Part shown: piece by piece, positions 1 to 10,238 of the stretch
Position numbering within the stretch: the first letter of the stretch is position 1
Layout: every line of letters starts with the position of its first letter
Origin: Corinectria fuckeliana
Lineage: Eukaryota; Ascomycota; Sordariomycetes; Hypocreales; Nectriaceae
Direction of reading: 5' to 3'
DNA length: 64,000 nucleotides
Assembly: GCA_019137255.1 (NCBI GenBank)
Contig: WPDH01000378.1
Location: 1-64,000 of the forward strand
Position numbers and translations under genes: made by a program
The notes under the pieces: generated by a model
Databases searched by the model: none
Told to the model about the DNA's origin: nothing
The model's input: only the letters and a program-made list of their open reading frames with translations

Positions 1-941
1 TTAGTGCGCGGGATACGGGTGCGCGCGGGATGCCGGGTCCCCACCCTACACACTACGGACTCCACGGTGAGTAGAGCGGAGCCTAATCAACGCACTGGCA
101 CTTTTGTAGCTACAGTGAGCATTGATCGCGTGTCGTTGAGTGACCCATGGAGGCAGAAGGCGCCTCGCTCTTATCGTAGCTATCCCTGTATCTTCCAGCT
201 ATCTCCGCAGTTTGATCCGCTTGGTGCCAATGCTAGACCTGATAGCCGCCTAGCTGTATTACGTGTTTATAGACTGGGGAAGAACAAGCTAAGATGAAAG
301 CGGGCAATATCAGGCAGAATGCAGACGTGACTACAGGCCGTCTTATCCCATGAACGGTAGTAATGCGATTGCGGGGAAATCAACTCTCTCGACGTTCTCT
401 GATTCTAGAACGAGATCGTATGAAGTGTGATTGACCCTATATCGTCACATTCCACATTTTAATCTTGTCTTCCAGTTTTGATCTGCTGAAAACCCGAGTA
501 ATGAGCTGATAGCTAGCGAATAACTCAATTTCAGTTCTAGACCATTCCGCCCCTACTCGTAAGTTTCTCTATAATACCGTAGCAGGCCATGATGATAAAA
601 TCTTTGTCACAATCAAGTCTATTTCGTGGCGCTTCTGATTTCAATTGTCCTAGATCCTCACGGCAACAATGAGAACATCCCGCCGCGCTAGGCCGTGATG
701 CCTCACGACACCCGCATTTGATCTTCCGGGAGCTAGATAGAGAAGCCATGCTGCCTTTCCTGCGCGAGGCTGTGGGTAGATACTGCATTTTCCAGTCATA
801 GCAAAATGTAATGCGCACTACGCTGATGCTAAGTGCTAAGTTGACCTAAATGCTTAGAAGCTCAAAAGGAGATGCTCAAAAGGTCCAGCTTCATCCCTGA
901 TGTCATCGACTACCAGTAGCAGACAACGTGGTGACTCAAAA
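1..941. other. Intergenic, no supported gene
   Basis: Short open frames occur on both strands (for example 4-297 and 537-818) but none has recognisable motifs, codon bias or splice signals. I see nothing else beyond an ordinary mixed-composition spacer. Confidence 0.5.
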
Positions 942-1282
942 CAGTCAGGGATCACTTTATATATAGAGTTGTGCTATTCGGGCTGTACCATATCTATTCG
1001 AACTGTAAACTCACACTTCTTACCTATCGTTCGCTTTATTGCAGTCCCGATTCCTTAATGTTTTATTTAATACTCTAACTCCCAATCGCCTAGACTTTAT
1101 AACGCTTTAACACTTTATATATTGATATCCTATTGCCCTAACTGCTCTATTATGCTAAATAGTGAGACTATCTTAGGAGAGTGAAACCCCAAACAATCAT
1201 GTAGCATGTAATATATAGCCTGACTAGAGATATTATACAGCCTGAATAGCACAACTCTCTATATAACTGTTTCTAATGACTG
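942..1282. mobile_element. MITE-like element with long terminal inverted repeats
   Basis: The left end (from 942, starting CAGTCA) and the reverse complement of the right end (ending at 1282, TGACTG) match over about 50 bases. The strongest block is the pair around AGAGTTGTGCTATTCGGGCT at 964-983 and its inverted partner near 1241-1260. The interior is AT-rich and has no open reading frame. Size (341 bp), long TIRs and lack of coding capacity fit a non-autonomous DNA transposon. I cannot see a clear target-site duplication next to the ends, so the exact borders and superfamily are uncertain. Confidence 0.65.
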
Positions 1283-1570
1283 CTCCTCCTCGTATATGTA
1301 GCGACTGGAGTATCCGAAATCTACAACTCTAGCATCATCCCCTGTAGACTCTTATTCAAAGATGAGCATATCATCCGGCTTGATATCTTCATGCACGATT
1401 TCTTGGGAATGTTTTAGCCACGACGTGTTTCGCGGAAATAGTTGCGCACTTACGGCAATTATCACTTTGCATAACGTCACAAATCACACATACCCGTGTC
1501 AGTTGCAATAGCAGGTCCGTTTGGTCTATCTACTGAAACAACTTTGCCTTTGCCACAACAGCACAAGACA

Positions 1571-1708
1571 TCCCCGATGGCGCAATTGGCTGTAAGTAAA
1601 TCCCCAAAAATGGCCGACTGTTACCGAAAACTAACGAGAAATGAAGAGCGCGTCTGACTGTTATTAAAGTCGATCAGGAGGTTGATGGTTCGAGCCCATC
1701 TCGGGGAG
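1571..1708 (+). tRNA. tRNA-Asn(GTT) with two inserts, one in the D loop
   Basis: Acceptor stem 1571-1577 pairs perfectly with 1701-1707, discriminator G is 1708. The D stem GCGC (1580-1583) pairs with 1648-1651. The anticodon stem 1653-1657 pairs with 1674-1678 (one G-T pair), anticodon GTT is 1660-1662, and the T arm GATGG-TTCGAGC-CCATC is 1684-1700. After both inserts are removed a canonical 74-nt tRNA remains, with A14, G18, G19 and A21. Insert 1 (1592-1646, 55 nt) lies in the D loop just before A21. It begins GTAAGT, has ACTAAC at 1630-1635 and ends AAG. Insert 2 (1664-1672, 9 nt) sits at the standard 37/38 tRNA intron site. Box A (1578-1589) and box B (1688-1697) are both uninterrupted, and a T run at 1717-1721 can end Pol III transcription. 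Whether insert 1 is removed in vivo is unknown; the gene could instead be dead. Confidence 0.85.
1592..1646 (+). other. 55-nt spliceosomal-intron-like insert in the tRNA D loop
   Basis: The insert shows the three signals of a fungal spliceosomal intron: donor GTAAGT, branch box ACTAAC with the branch A 12 nt from the 3' end, and a terminal AG. Its length matches the protein-gene introns in this window (47-69 nt mostly). Exact removal restores an unbroken tRNA. It also contains stretches resembling tRNA parts (TCCCC at 1601-1605, TGGC at 1611-1614, GACTGTTA at 1616-1623, the last repeated at 1656-1663), so origin by partial duplication of the tRNA is an alternative. Confidence 0.6.
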
Positions 1709-1716
1709 AGTGTTTC

Positions 1717-1721
1717 TTTTT
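1717..1721 (+). terminator. Pol III T-run terminator after tRNA-Asn
   Basis: Five consecutive T residues nine bases downstream of the discriminator base, in the usual position for RNA polymerase III termination. Confidence 0.6.
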
Positions 1722-2361
1722 GAGGGGTTGGTGTTGAGGCATTTTTGGGCTGTGGATGTTCTGGGCTGCGCTGATTTGGCGAGTCTTGAGGAGATGGGTG
1801 GGGCCTTAACTTGATTCACTAGTTTTTCTTCTTTTAAAACGGTGAATGAATTGCGGGATGGTGTGATGGGAGGGGCGAGGCGTGCTATGTATCTATGGCT
1901 TCACGTGTCTCATCTCAGGCTTGCGGTACATACTTCTGTTTTTGAGCTCGCTGGACTGTTTTACTGTCTGAGCACTAGGAACTGGTGTGGACTTGGATCA
2001 CCTTGATACGCGCGAATAAACGCTGAGGGGTTTGCCGGTGAACAAAGGTTAAGCCACTGACAGGCTCATTCATCATCACGCATTCCGCTTTGCATGGGAC
2101 GGTGAGACATGTTGTCGGATGCGGAACAGGGTTTGGACTTTCTGCTGATTGATATGAGTCCCTCCAGGCCGCGTTACGAAGCCAATTGATTACCCGGAAC
2201 CTGGATATGATGCGGTACAGTTGATACTACAACCAGTACGACCCCAAGTTCATTTTGCTCATCATTCTCATCCTGATATTTAAGAGTAAGTTGTAGCCCC
2301 CCCCCCACAGGGACGACATCATCGTTTAAACGAGTCTATCCTCAAGCACAGATTTATATCA
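1722..2361. other. Intergenic, no supported gene
   Basis: About 640 bases separating the tRNA from the 3' end of the Upc2-like regulator. It holds a C homopolymer near 2298-2308; I see no coding or RNA gene. Confidence 0.5.
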
Positions 2362-3652
2362 TCACACAGCATCTTCCTCTCCGGTAAACACAATCTGCTG
2401 CTCTAGAATCTGCAACGGCCAGCTCATCGCATCCTGCCACTCGCGGGGTATCACCTCGGCAATCGCGCGAACCTCGCCCCCTCCGGTATCCCCGATCCAC
2501 CAGAAGCAGCGCAGCATGGCGAGAAGCGCAAAGTAATGGGCCAGTATCACCAACGCCCGCGGCCGCTGCTCCTGCACCAGGTCGATGAAGCGCTTGTGCA
2601 CCAGCATCGGGAAGATGACGAGCTTTTTCCCAATCATCCCTGGGGATTCGCGGTTGTTTATTGCTATCCAGATGCCGCCAATGTAGCTCACGGTCGTTTC
2701 GTACGCTTCGGTCACGTCTGGATCCCAAGGCTCTGCTAGCTCGTGGCTTTCCTGCCGTCGCAGCAGGTGCAACAGCCCCTGGCGGTTTGCCTCTCCCTCT
2801 CTGGCCTCGTCGTCCAATATTATAGGGACATTTGTAATCATCTTGAAGGCGATCGACTCGGGATTGTCTTTTACCAAGGGCCATCCTTGCCTGAAGATCG
2901 CGGAGCTGCTCCCTGTGGCCCTCATCCACTCCGTCGGAGGTTCATATGGCTTCAGAGACCGCTCTTTCAGCTTGAGGAAGTAGTACACACGCAGCATGCT
3001 CGATGTGAGACATAGGATGTCCAAGTTGTCCTTGCTGAGCTGCGCGACCTCTTTTGCGTGCTCCCGTACAGCCATGTCGAGATATCTGTGACAGATCCTC
3101 ATGTGGCTGTCCTTATCTTCCTCGTCCCGACTTGCTGAGTGAAGGGCTGACATGAAGTACATCGAGTACAGCAAAGCGTCCGACTGCATTGCCAAGTGTG
3201 GGATAGGAGCCATCCAGAACAAGGACGAATCCTTGTCCACGGCAAGTGACGGGCCGGCTTCGGTCATGTAGTGATAAAAGAGCCGAATCTCAAGCTTTCG
3301 TCGGTCCCGAGACTCTGGAGGATCACTCGTATCGTCTGAAGGGCTGCCACGATCCGACGGCTCCTTGGACTTGGTCGCTGCGTGGGTCGACAGCCGGTTG
3401 CGATCATAGATGCAGGTTAACTCAAGCCGGGCGCAATCGTGGCAGGTGGGCTTCAATTCATTGCACTGTCATGGTGAGCTGTTGGCTGCTGACAGGACTC
3501 GCGAAGCGTGGTAGGGCTGACTTTGATCTCACCTTGACTCGGCGGGCCCTGCACTGTTGGCAGCCGTTCCTCGACTTTTTATGGAACAGTTTGGGCGGTC
3601 TTTTACGCTCGGGTTCAATTTCGGATATGTCCGTTGGCGTGTAGCTAGCCAT
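2362..3652 (-). CDS. Zn2Cys6 transcription factor, Upc2-like
   Basis: Two exons, 3533-3652 and 2362-3465; the 67-nt intron falls inside the zinc cluster and removing it gives a perfect C-x2-C-x6-C-x6-C-x2-C-x6-C binuclear cluster at residues 31-58, followed by a basic/linker segment. The predicted protein is 407 residues. The C-terminal region, with the segment LVILAHYFALLAMLRCFWW near residues 340-360, matches the sterol-uptake-control (Upc2/Ecm22-type) family of fungal regulators, which lack the classical middle-homology layout. Role: nuclear DNA-binding regulator; targets cannot be read from the sequence and neighbours give no clear pathway. The start codon gives a typical short N-terminus before the finger. 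Confident as a regulator, moderate for the subfamily. Confidence 0.9.
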
Positions 3653-5535
3653 CTGTTTTGTTGTGTGAGCTATATGGTAGCGATTGGGCCTCTAAAGTAC
3701 GCAATACAAGGCTCTTAAATGCATCGAGGCAGTGTGTTTTAGTACCATACGTAATGTCGTGTGCCGTCTTATCCGGTTGACGATGATGGATCGCGATCCA
3801 CACTACTAGAACGTGCATCTCATTGGTTGTAGCTAGCAGTGTCAGACATAACTATCTTGATTTATTCTGTCTCACACCGCAAGGTCAGTTTTCCTCGATA
3901 TTAGAGCTGTTTGAAATACTAAGATCTCGTAACGGTCGAGTCTACCTAGACAAGCGCCTTCATTAGCATCTGGGAAATCCGTAAGCTTGATTGGGCAAAG
4001 GTCAATCTATGTAAGTCGCCTTCGAAGTGACACCTTAACTCCTCGAACCTTTCGATGCTTCACCATTGACAGTGTTATGCTGAGTGTAGGCAGTGAAATT
4101 GCCTACCTCACTCTGCCTTGAAGCCTTCGCCCTGGAATTTCTCACCTCTGCAGCGTATTCCACACCCCGCACAACATCGTCGACGTGCTACCATAAGAAG
4201 AATGCGAGGTCTTGGATGAAACGTAGAATGTGCTTGGGCTAAGAGGCCTGCCATTTGCTTTTGTGCAGGGGGAGAGCCTTGTTCTCGTCACAAAAGAAAC
4301 ACATACACTCAACATTGGATACCTCGTAGGTGACGGGGTCGATAAAAACAGCAGTCCACTGGTATTTAAGAGCAATCAACTACTGTCTTTGTGCCTTGTA
4401 TTCATATCGTGGTGGAATATATCTTCTGGATTGTCTGCGTAGACGTAGTTTTCTGTAGTTCCCCCCGGTCAGAAGAGTCCTCGTTGAAGGCTTCGTCCTT
4501 ACCCCAGCCAGAGAAGGTGGGCTATCATTTCCTACTTGAGAGTCCATCTGAGGCATTACCCACCCAGAATTCCTGTGATGCTGTTGTTAAGTGGTGTGGC
4601 AAATGCAGCCAAGTCAAAAAACACGACGCCTCCAGACAGATGTTTAGCCAACGTTGGCATACCAGTCCCTTGACTGCGTTGCCAGCGTTGGCGGGCCATG
4701 TGGACCTCTCGAAGACTCTCGAAGACGTGCGACGAACACGGCAGATTACGTACATTCGGAGCGAACATGCAGTCTCCCATGGGGCAACGATGGATGCAAA
4801 GATATTTGTACATGAGTGATTAGACCTATCGCTATAAGAGTTGGTCGGATTCTTCTTCGCTGTCTTCGGGATAATTGGCTGAAGCACTAATACGGGAATC
4901 ATTTTCACTGGAGCTTCTAGCTTGCCAGTATATTGATAGTACTGGCCTAATACGTTGCAAGTCCGGGGACCTGAGTGAAGTCAAGAAGGCAGCGGACGTC
5001 TCTGACGCACGGCTAGAGTAGGAGTTTGTAATTAGTGTTAGGTAGAGGATGTGGAGCATCTTTGCTTGTCCATATATGACAGGCTTCTGCTTAACTGAAA
5101 CGCTTTCCATTAACTACAAGTACTATAGACTGTTGTACATTTCCGTCTACGTGTGAATTAAGTGGTCTATCGCCAAGTGCTGATCATGCTGATCCCGAAA
5201 CATGACAAACTCGGTTGTTAATCGATAGTGTCTGACCGGGTCCGAATTCGAACCAGGCGCCTGATCAAGAGTTGGAGGAGTCTGGCCTATGAAGCCTGAA
5301 CTCTTCAATAGGCCATGACTGCGATCTTCTTGTGGCGTGTACGTATTGACTACTATGTGATGTGACATAATGCTAGCAAAGAGCTCAAGTATTCTCATTC
5401 TTACTGTCCTAACACCACTGCCTTCCTCCTCGGGCCACATTACTCAATGAGACTAGTTCTTCAGCTGGCCAATATAATACAATATTTGCCCACAGCTTAC
5501 ATAACAAGAGTACAGAGTCCTGTTCGGGTATATAT
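3653..5535. other. Intergenic, nothing recognised
   Basis: Nearly 1.9 kb with several overlapping short frames on both strands (4142-4375, 4391-4819, 4525-4908, 4832-5110, 5147-5440). None shows a domain, and I could not join them through credible splice sites. A tRNA-like GGTTCGAAT on the minus strand near 5250 has no matching stems. Confidence 0.4.
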
Positions 5536-6312
5536 CTAGCCGGAGTTTACTCCGCGTTTGGCGAGCCGATCAGCCTCCTTATTCTGCTCACGTGGAACCA
5601 GCCAAAAGCTCACATTAACCTCTAGTGCGTGGAGCGCCTGGATGCCAACAAGCATATTTACCCACAGGTCCTTGTTCTTTACGGGTTCCTTTTTGACTGT
5701 ACGCCAGCCATTCTGCAACCACTTGAGAATAGTTACTGTCATTGCATTGACCATATATGCTGAGTCCGTTTTGATGACTAGATGACGAAGTCGGCACGGT
5801 GTTTTGCAGGATGCAAGGACACACGGCCATTGTCCTCCCTTAGTTGCAAAGTCAATGGCACTGTGCATTGCCACGATGGCGGCGTGCAGTTCGGCCCGCT
5901 GGCTCGTATGTCTATGATCGAACACTGCAAAGGACATGTTCTGCTTGGAATATTGATCGTCGGCCGATTCGGGGCCAAAATAGACGCCACATCCGGAGGC
6001 AGTAGCCTGATCCGTGCCGTTTCCTGGGCACGCTCCGTCGACAGCGATGATCATCGAGTCTAGATGGCACGAGTAACGGCCACACAAACAAGGCTTCGAC
6101 GAGGACCAGGGGCATCGAACGTGAACAAAGTTGTCGAAGCCGACTATTTCGAGACTGTCGGCGTTGCTACCCTCGACTTTGTATTCCTCTCCTGGGAAGC
6201 GGTCAGGCCATCCGACAATTGTCCCGCCACGGTGAGGTCCATGCTTGTCATGAGCGAACGTCTCTTCGTGGCCGTGAAGTGAAGTTCCTTTGCGCCTGGA
6301 AGAGGATCCCAT
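5536..6312 (-). CDS. Ribonuclease H1-type protein
   Basis: Single exon, 258 residues. The RNase H fold begins about residue 87 with IIAVDGACPGNG (first catalytic Asp), continues with AELHAAIVAMHSA (Glu), KTDSAYMVNA (Asp) and ends with EQNKEADRLAKRG (last Asp), so the DEDD catalytic set is complete. These enzymes cut the RNA strand of RNA-DNA hybrids. The first 85 residues are Gly/Ser/charged and show no hybrid-binding domain that I recognise, which is common for small fungal RNase H paralogues. No retrotransposon reverse transcriptase is adjacent, so I read it as a host gene. It could be one of the fungal multi-copy paralogues that lie in accessory regions. Confidence 0.88.
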   Translation of the reverse strand: MGSSSRRKGTSLHGHEETFAHDKHGPHRGGTIVGWPDRFPGEEYKVEGSNADSLEIVGFDNFVHVRCPWSSSKPCLCGRYSCHLDSMIIAVDGACPGNGTDQATASGCGVYFGPESADDQYSKQNMSFAVFDHRHTSQRAELHAAIVAMHSAIDFATKGGQWPCVLASCKTPCRLRHLVIKTDSAYMVNAMTVTILKWLQNGWRTVKKEPVKNKDLWVNMLVGIQALHALEVNVSFWLVPREQNKEADRLAKRGVNSG

Positions 6313-6793
6313 GGTGGAGCGAGGCGGCCTTGTTTTGGGTACGGGAGGAGAGATGAGAGCTTGGCTTTGAGTAGGTGATTTGTAGATGAGTAGTCAAAGG
6401 GGATGTGGTAGGTGAAGTGGAAGATTGCTCCTTATAATCGTGAAATTAAAGATAGCTTAATCAGTGTCAAGCGCTATGGTCACTATACGGAAAAGCTACT
6501 CCGAATGGCCTTGCCTCATGATACCTTCCTTTGTCTCCACCTCAAGCCCTGCTTCTACCTGCTTCTAGGGATATCTAAATAGGCTAGATTAGGGTGTATT
6601 TACCTGGTCCTAGCATATCTGCTAGGGGCCCCGGTCTTGCATAAAAGACCGGGTCTTGCCCCTAGATGTAGTCAATCAAGTCACACATTGTATCCATACC
6701 TAAGGGCACCATAACATCTATCAAACATCCTTGCATCATTTTATTCAACAATAGCTCAGGCCACTCAAAGTTCAGTCAAGATACCCTGCATTG
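6313..6793. other. Spacer between RNase H and GNAT genes
   Basis: About 480 bases, containing the foldback listed separately at 6622-6665. No gene seen. Confidence 0.5.
6622..6665. repeat. Nested foldback (44 bp)
   Basis: CTAGGGGC (6622-6629) pairs with GCCCCTAG (6658-6665), and the inner CCCGGTCTT (6630-6638) pairs with AAGACCGGG (6645-6653). Transcribed from either strand this would form a strong GC-rich hairpin. It lies downstream of the GNAT stop on the minus strand and could sit in that gene's 3' UTR, or be a mobile-element scar. Confidence 0.5.
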
Positions 6794-7291
6794 CTAGCAC
6801 AGATCCTTGCGGAAGTACACACGCTCAAAGCCCAACTCAGTCCTCCGTTCAGTCTCAACGAAGCCCATTTTTGCGTATAGACCCAGATTCTCGTACATCT
6901 TGATGTTTGTAAAGAGCGTGAGAGCCGGGCGGCCCTGTGACCGCGCCAAGTCTTCAGCGTAGTTCATAAGCACTCGTCCATACCCGCGACCCTGGACCGC
7001 CGGATCTACCACGAGGTTGTTGATTTTGATCGAATCAGACTGGCTGTCTACGCCAACAACAATCGACCCAACGATGGTCTTGCTCGAATCGGCTTGGAGA
7101 ACGAAGATGTCGTGTGTGTTGAGAAGTTCGTCGTAATCGGCCGTCATTGGAGCAGGTGGCTTGCCAATGCGCTCAATGTACATGGAGTAGGCATCATCGA
7201 CGATGGCTTTAATTGCTGGTAAATCCTCAGGCTCGGCCTTAGTGATGGTAACGCTCTCGACGGGGACGCGCGGTGGATGTGGCTTAGACAT
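6794..7291 (-). CDS. GNAT-family N-acetyltransferase
   Basis: Single exon, 165 residues, the normal size for a one-domain GNAT. Motif A of the acetyl-CoA site is plain: VVDPAVQGRGYGRVLMNYAE near residues 92-112, with the Q-x-x-G-x-G/A signature. N-terminal residues VTITKAEPEDLPAIKAIVDD give the usual first strand and helix. It transfers an acetyl group from acetyl-CoA to an unknown amine substrate, probably in the cytosol since no signal or membrane segment is visible. Neighbours do not suggest a pathway. Confidence 0.88.
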   Translation of the reverse strand: MSKPHPPRVPVESVTITKAEPEDLPAIKAIVDDAYSMYIERIGKPPAPMTADYDELLNTHDIFVLQADSSKTIVGSIVVGVDSQSDSIKINNLVVDPAVQGRGYGRVLMNYAEDLARSQGRPALTLFTNIKMYENLGLYAKMGFVETERRTELGFERVYFRKDLC

Positions 7292-7796
7292 GTCTCGTTG
7301 TAGGTATGTAGTGACGATACAATTTAATAAAGTGGGAGAAAACTGAAGGCTAAGAAGTCTTGATACCTACTTAAGGAGAGAAGGGTCTCAAAAATCATTG
7401 ATTAGGCATTCTGGCATCTGGAATCAAGTTGTGAGTCATGCTAAGAAGTATCGGATTAAATCGGCCCGCAGTATGTCTTAGCACAAGGCGTTGATCGCTA
7501 CTTTGTTATGGGAAGCCAAGTATCTAAGTGGGTATTGGTAGTGTTTAGATATCTCGCCCAGTATGTTGCCATTTCGATGAGCCTCGACACCCGATAACGC
7601 ATTTGCAATTACGTTAATGCACGATGCTGCAGGCAATAAAGGCTGTATAATTACAGTGGACGGCGGAGGAGCTGGGGAACTACTACGCTAGCATTGCTAT
7701 GCTGTTGGAAGAAGAGAACATTTTGTTCTTGAAACAATGAGAACCAGGCCAGCCGACCATTTCTACTCGTACATGGGGAGTTTGGGAGCCCAGACA
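7292..7796. other. Intergenic, nothing recognised
   Basis: About 500 bases with no open frame of note and no repeat that I can support. Confidence 0.45.
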
Positions 7797-8439
7797 TCAT
7801 CTATCCCGTAAGAGCTCGGCTACTCCCTTCAGCCTCTCGTGACTCTCTCTTGAAGATTCCTCAAAGTAATCTAATGAAGCTGGATGAGCACGTATCATCA
7901 GTTGATAAGGATACAAGGACTTACGATCAGGTGTACCATCCAACGTGATAGAGTGTGAAGCGCCCCAAAGCCAAAGAGTCGCGGGACTCATGCTAGTCCC
8001 GTTCTGTCGTGGGAGATCCCGTGGGATAACAATGCGTGGGTATGGTACGGCACCTAAGCATGTTGTTAATTTGAGCACACTGACGACAAACTGGACACAT
8101 ACTATGCGCAAAATGCCGTGAGTCGTGGAAGAACATCAAGGGGAGCTTTTCTGGGTCTGAAGTGAGGGACACGCCAGTCTGCTCAGCGACAGAGGATTTC
8201 ATAGCAAAGCCTATATCTTTGGTAAATACGATAAAAGCTTCGCAAGGATCCCCGATAAAAATATCAACCTCGCGCGCTACGACAGCTCCATTCGAGCCAA
8301 GGGTGGTGAATTCCGCCTTCGCAGAGTGAAAAGCCCTGTGCGATGGAAAAGCTCTGTTCACGTTGACGAATAGTCTCCGAGCAGGCTGAAGTTGCGAGGT
8401 GAAATGGGGAGGCATAGCTTTTGGTGCATCAAAGGACAC
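7797..8439 (-). CDS. Small two-exon protein of unknown function
   Basis: Exons 8103-8439 and 7797-8053, joined over a 49-nt intron with GTATGT donor, an AATTAAC-like branch region and TTAG acceptor; the join keeps one frame and gives 197 residues. I do not recognise a family. The middle has a segment FIGDPCEAFIVFTKDIG and the C-terminus is charged and probably helical (DYFEESSRESHERLKGVAEL). No signal peptide or membrane helix is evident. The start at 8439 is the first Met of the open frame; a Met nine residues later could also serve. The splice signals make it more credible than a chance frame, but it could still be a lineage-specific or decaying gene. Confidence 0.5.
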
Positions 8440-8649
8440 GATTCGATGCTGATGATGAATGGCACAGGTTTAAATTACTACTCAGTTGTCATGAATTTTG
8501 AGCGATGCTCGGCTGCGGAGCTGTGGATAAGGGTCAAATCCACTGTTGTCACGAGGAGCATGAGGCAACCAATAAAAACGATTGTGAGACTTGCCTTTTA
8601 AGATCTCGAGAGGGGCAGGCTAGTTATTGCCTTACCATGGATAAGCCTT

Positions 8650-9395
8650 ATTATTGTAACCTCGGAGGGTACCACTACTCCTTGGACATAGTGGCGTTTC
8701 TTTCAGCAATCCCGTTGACTCACTCCTCCACTGCAATTGTGCCCAAGGACTTGAGGTCAACTTGCGCCGGATTAAAAACCTCAGCAGCCATATCCGTCAG
8801 CACCAAGCCGAGATGCAAGGTGTAGCTGATCGGCCAGTCCTCCTCAAAGTGGATGCGTCGCATGAACCCGTCGAGAGCCGCCTTGCTTCCTCTGTACGGG
8901 CTTAGGACTGGTGGCAAGCCGTGCAGTAGGTCGAATCCTCCAGTGCTCCCAACAGCGGACATCGTGGCGACGAAAGTAGGGCGTGCACTCTTGCTAGCCT
9001 TTAGTAAAGAGGCGGTAGCTTGGAAGAGAATCACGGGCCCGACGGTGCTGATGGCAAAGTGCTCTGTCATTGAGCTAGCCGAGGATCGATGACAGGCTTG
9101 CCGGAGTGGGAGTTGGCTGAGTTTGTAATGGAGTTTGTAATGGCGATATCTAGGGCTTCAATCCCGTGCTCCTTGCGAAAAGTTTCAACACGGCAGCAGG
9201 GTCGGACTGGACGGCTATATCTTGCTTGACGAGGATGAGGCGAGAGTCGGCGGCCCTGGGTAAGTCGGCGAGAGCAAAGGAGGATTCCTTCGACAGATCG
9301 CGGACAGCAGCGATGACTGTCGTGACCGGATTTTGCAGGAGAAACGAGGCAAGTCCTTTGCTAATGCCACGGTTCACTCCGGTGAGAAGGATCAT
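8650..9395 (-). pseudogene. Decayed short-chain dehydrogenase, norsolorinic acid ketoreductase-like
   Basis: The N-terminal part (about 9155-9395) has a Rossmann start with TGVNRGI, and the C-terminal part (about 8720-9070) has NTLGP-like STVGPVILFQA and the catalytic YRGSK. These pieces are in different frames. Between them the frame changes near 9176-9184 and again near 9075-9085, where the segment corresponding to the NAG motif is degenerate. A stop at about 8718-8720 cuts off the C-terminal end, although homologous-looking residues continue past it. This pattern fits a classical SDR of the nor-1-like group now inactive. Introns do not explain both frame changes. Confidence 0.6.
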
Positions 9396-10238
9396 CTGGC
9401 TGGCGCAGATTTTGAGTACTGGAGAGTGGAAGTGTTGTTTGATAGAGTGATGGAAGATAACGATGCTGGTTTTAAATGATACTAGTCTTCCTTTCTGCAA
9501 GCATACCGATAATAGAGACAGAGAAACTCAGCAAACCACGTGTTCTTTGGTACTTTGGTATTATCAGCTTACTTGTCGCACTGGCTGTCGACAAGAAATG
9601 GATACTGGGGCTGTAGATCTGGGTGCCCTCTTGTTTGTCTAGTGCCAAAGTACCATTCACAGAACATGTGGAGCTTAAAAATTCATGCTGCGGTTGCGGA
9701 CAAGCTAGAACTCTACCCTTAATGGTGGTGATGCTCCGTGTTCGGGGGTCCCAAGAGTCTGATTTCTAGCATTAGTAAGACCTGGATCTCCAAACATGGC
9801 TGAGCGACGGATTGTTGACGGTTCTCGACGGTGCGCAATTCGATTGCTGAGTTCATGACAGCAGCGTTGGCCCGAATCCTATTTCTAGTGATGATAAATC
9901 TGACATCATGTTAGACTTAGATAAAAGTACTAGATCTCTCATGGTTTACGGATAAGACAAGGTTCCATGAGCACATGCTGGAAGAATGATGAAGTTTATA
10001 TTGCCTCTATTGTAATGCATTTGATAGCTCTCTAGACAAGATGGCGAGGATTGCTCTTTAAACACATTTAAAATGCTTGACTGAGAACTCCAACTGGAGG
10101 AGTACGCAATTTTTGAGAAACATCAATACTTTGAAAGGTCCGTAATGAACTAGTAGACTATTACAATGCCCACAAGGCTGCAACTCGGTTCCATCTCTTT
10201 CTCAGATCAGTCTCGTCCTAAACCGCAGGACTTCATCT
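9396..10238. other. Intergenic, nothing recognised
   Basis: About 840 AT-leaning bases with only short chance frames. Confidence 0.45.

Noticed and set aside
1311..1560. Possible further mobile-element sequence right of the MITE
   Set aside because: No repeat pairing or coding sequence found outside 942-1282.
4142..5110. Cluster of open frames on both strands
   Set aside because: No motifs, and I could not find donor, branch and acceptor sites that join them into one frame.
5230..5270. tRNA-like T-loop GGTTCGAAT on the minus strand
   Set aside because: The bases on both sides do not form a T stem, and no acceptor or anticodon stem can be drawn.
5536..6312. RNase H as the end of a retrotransposon
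   Set aside because: No reverse transcriptase, integrase or long terminal repeat is found near it, and the frame is intact with its own start.
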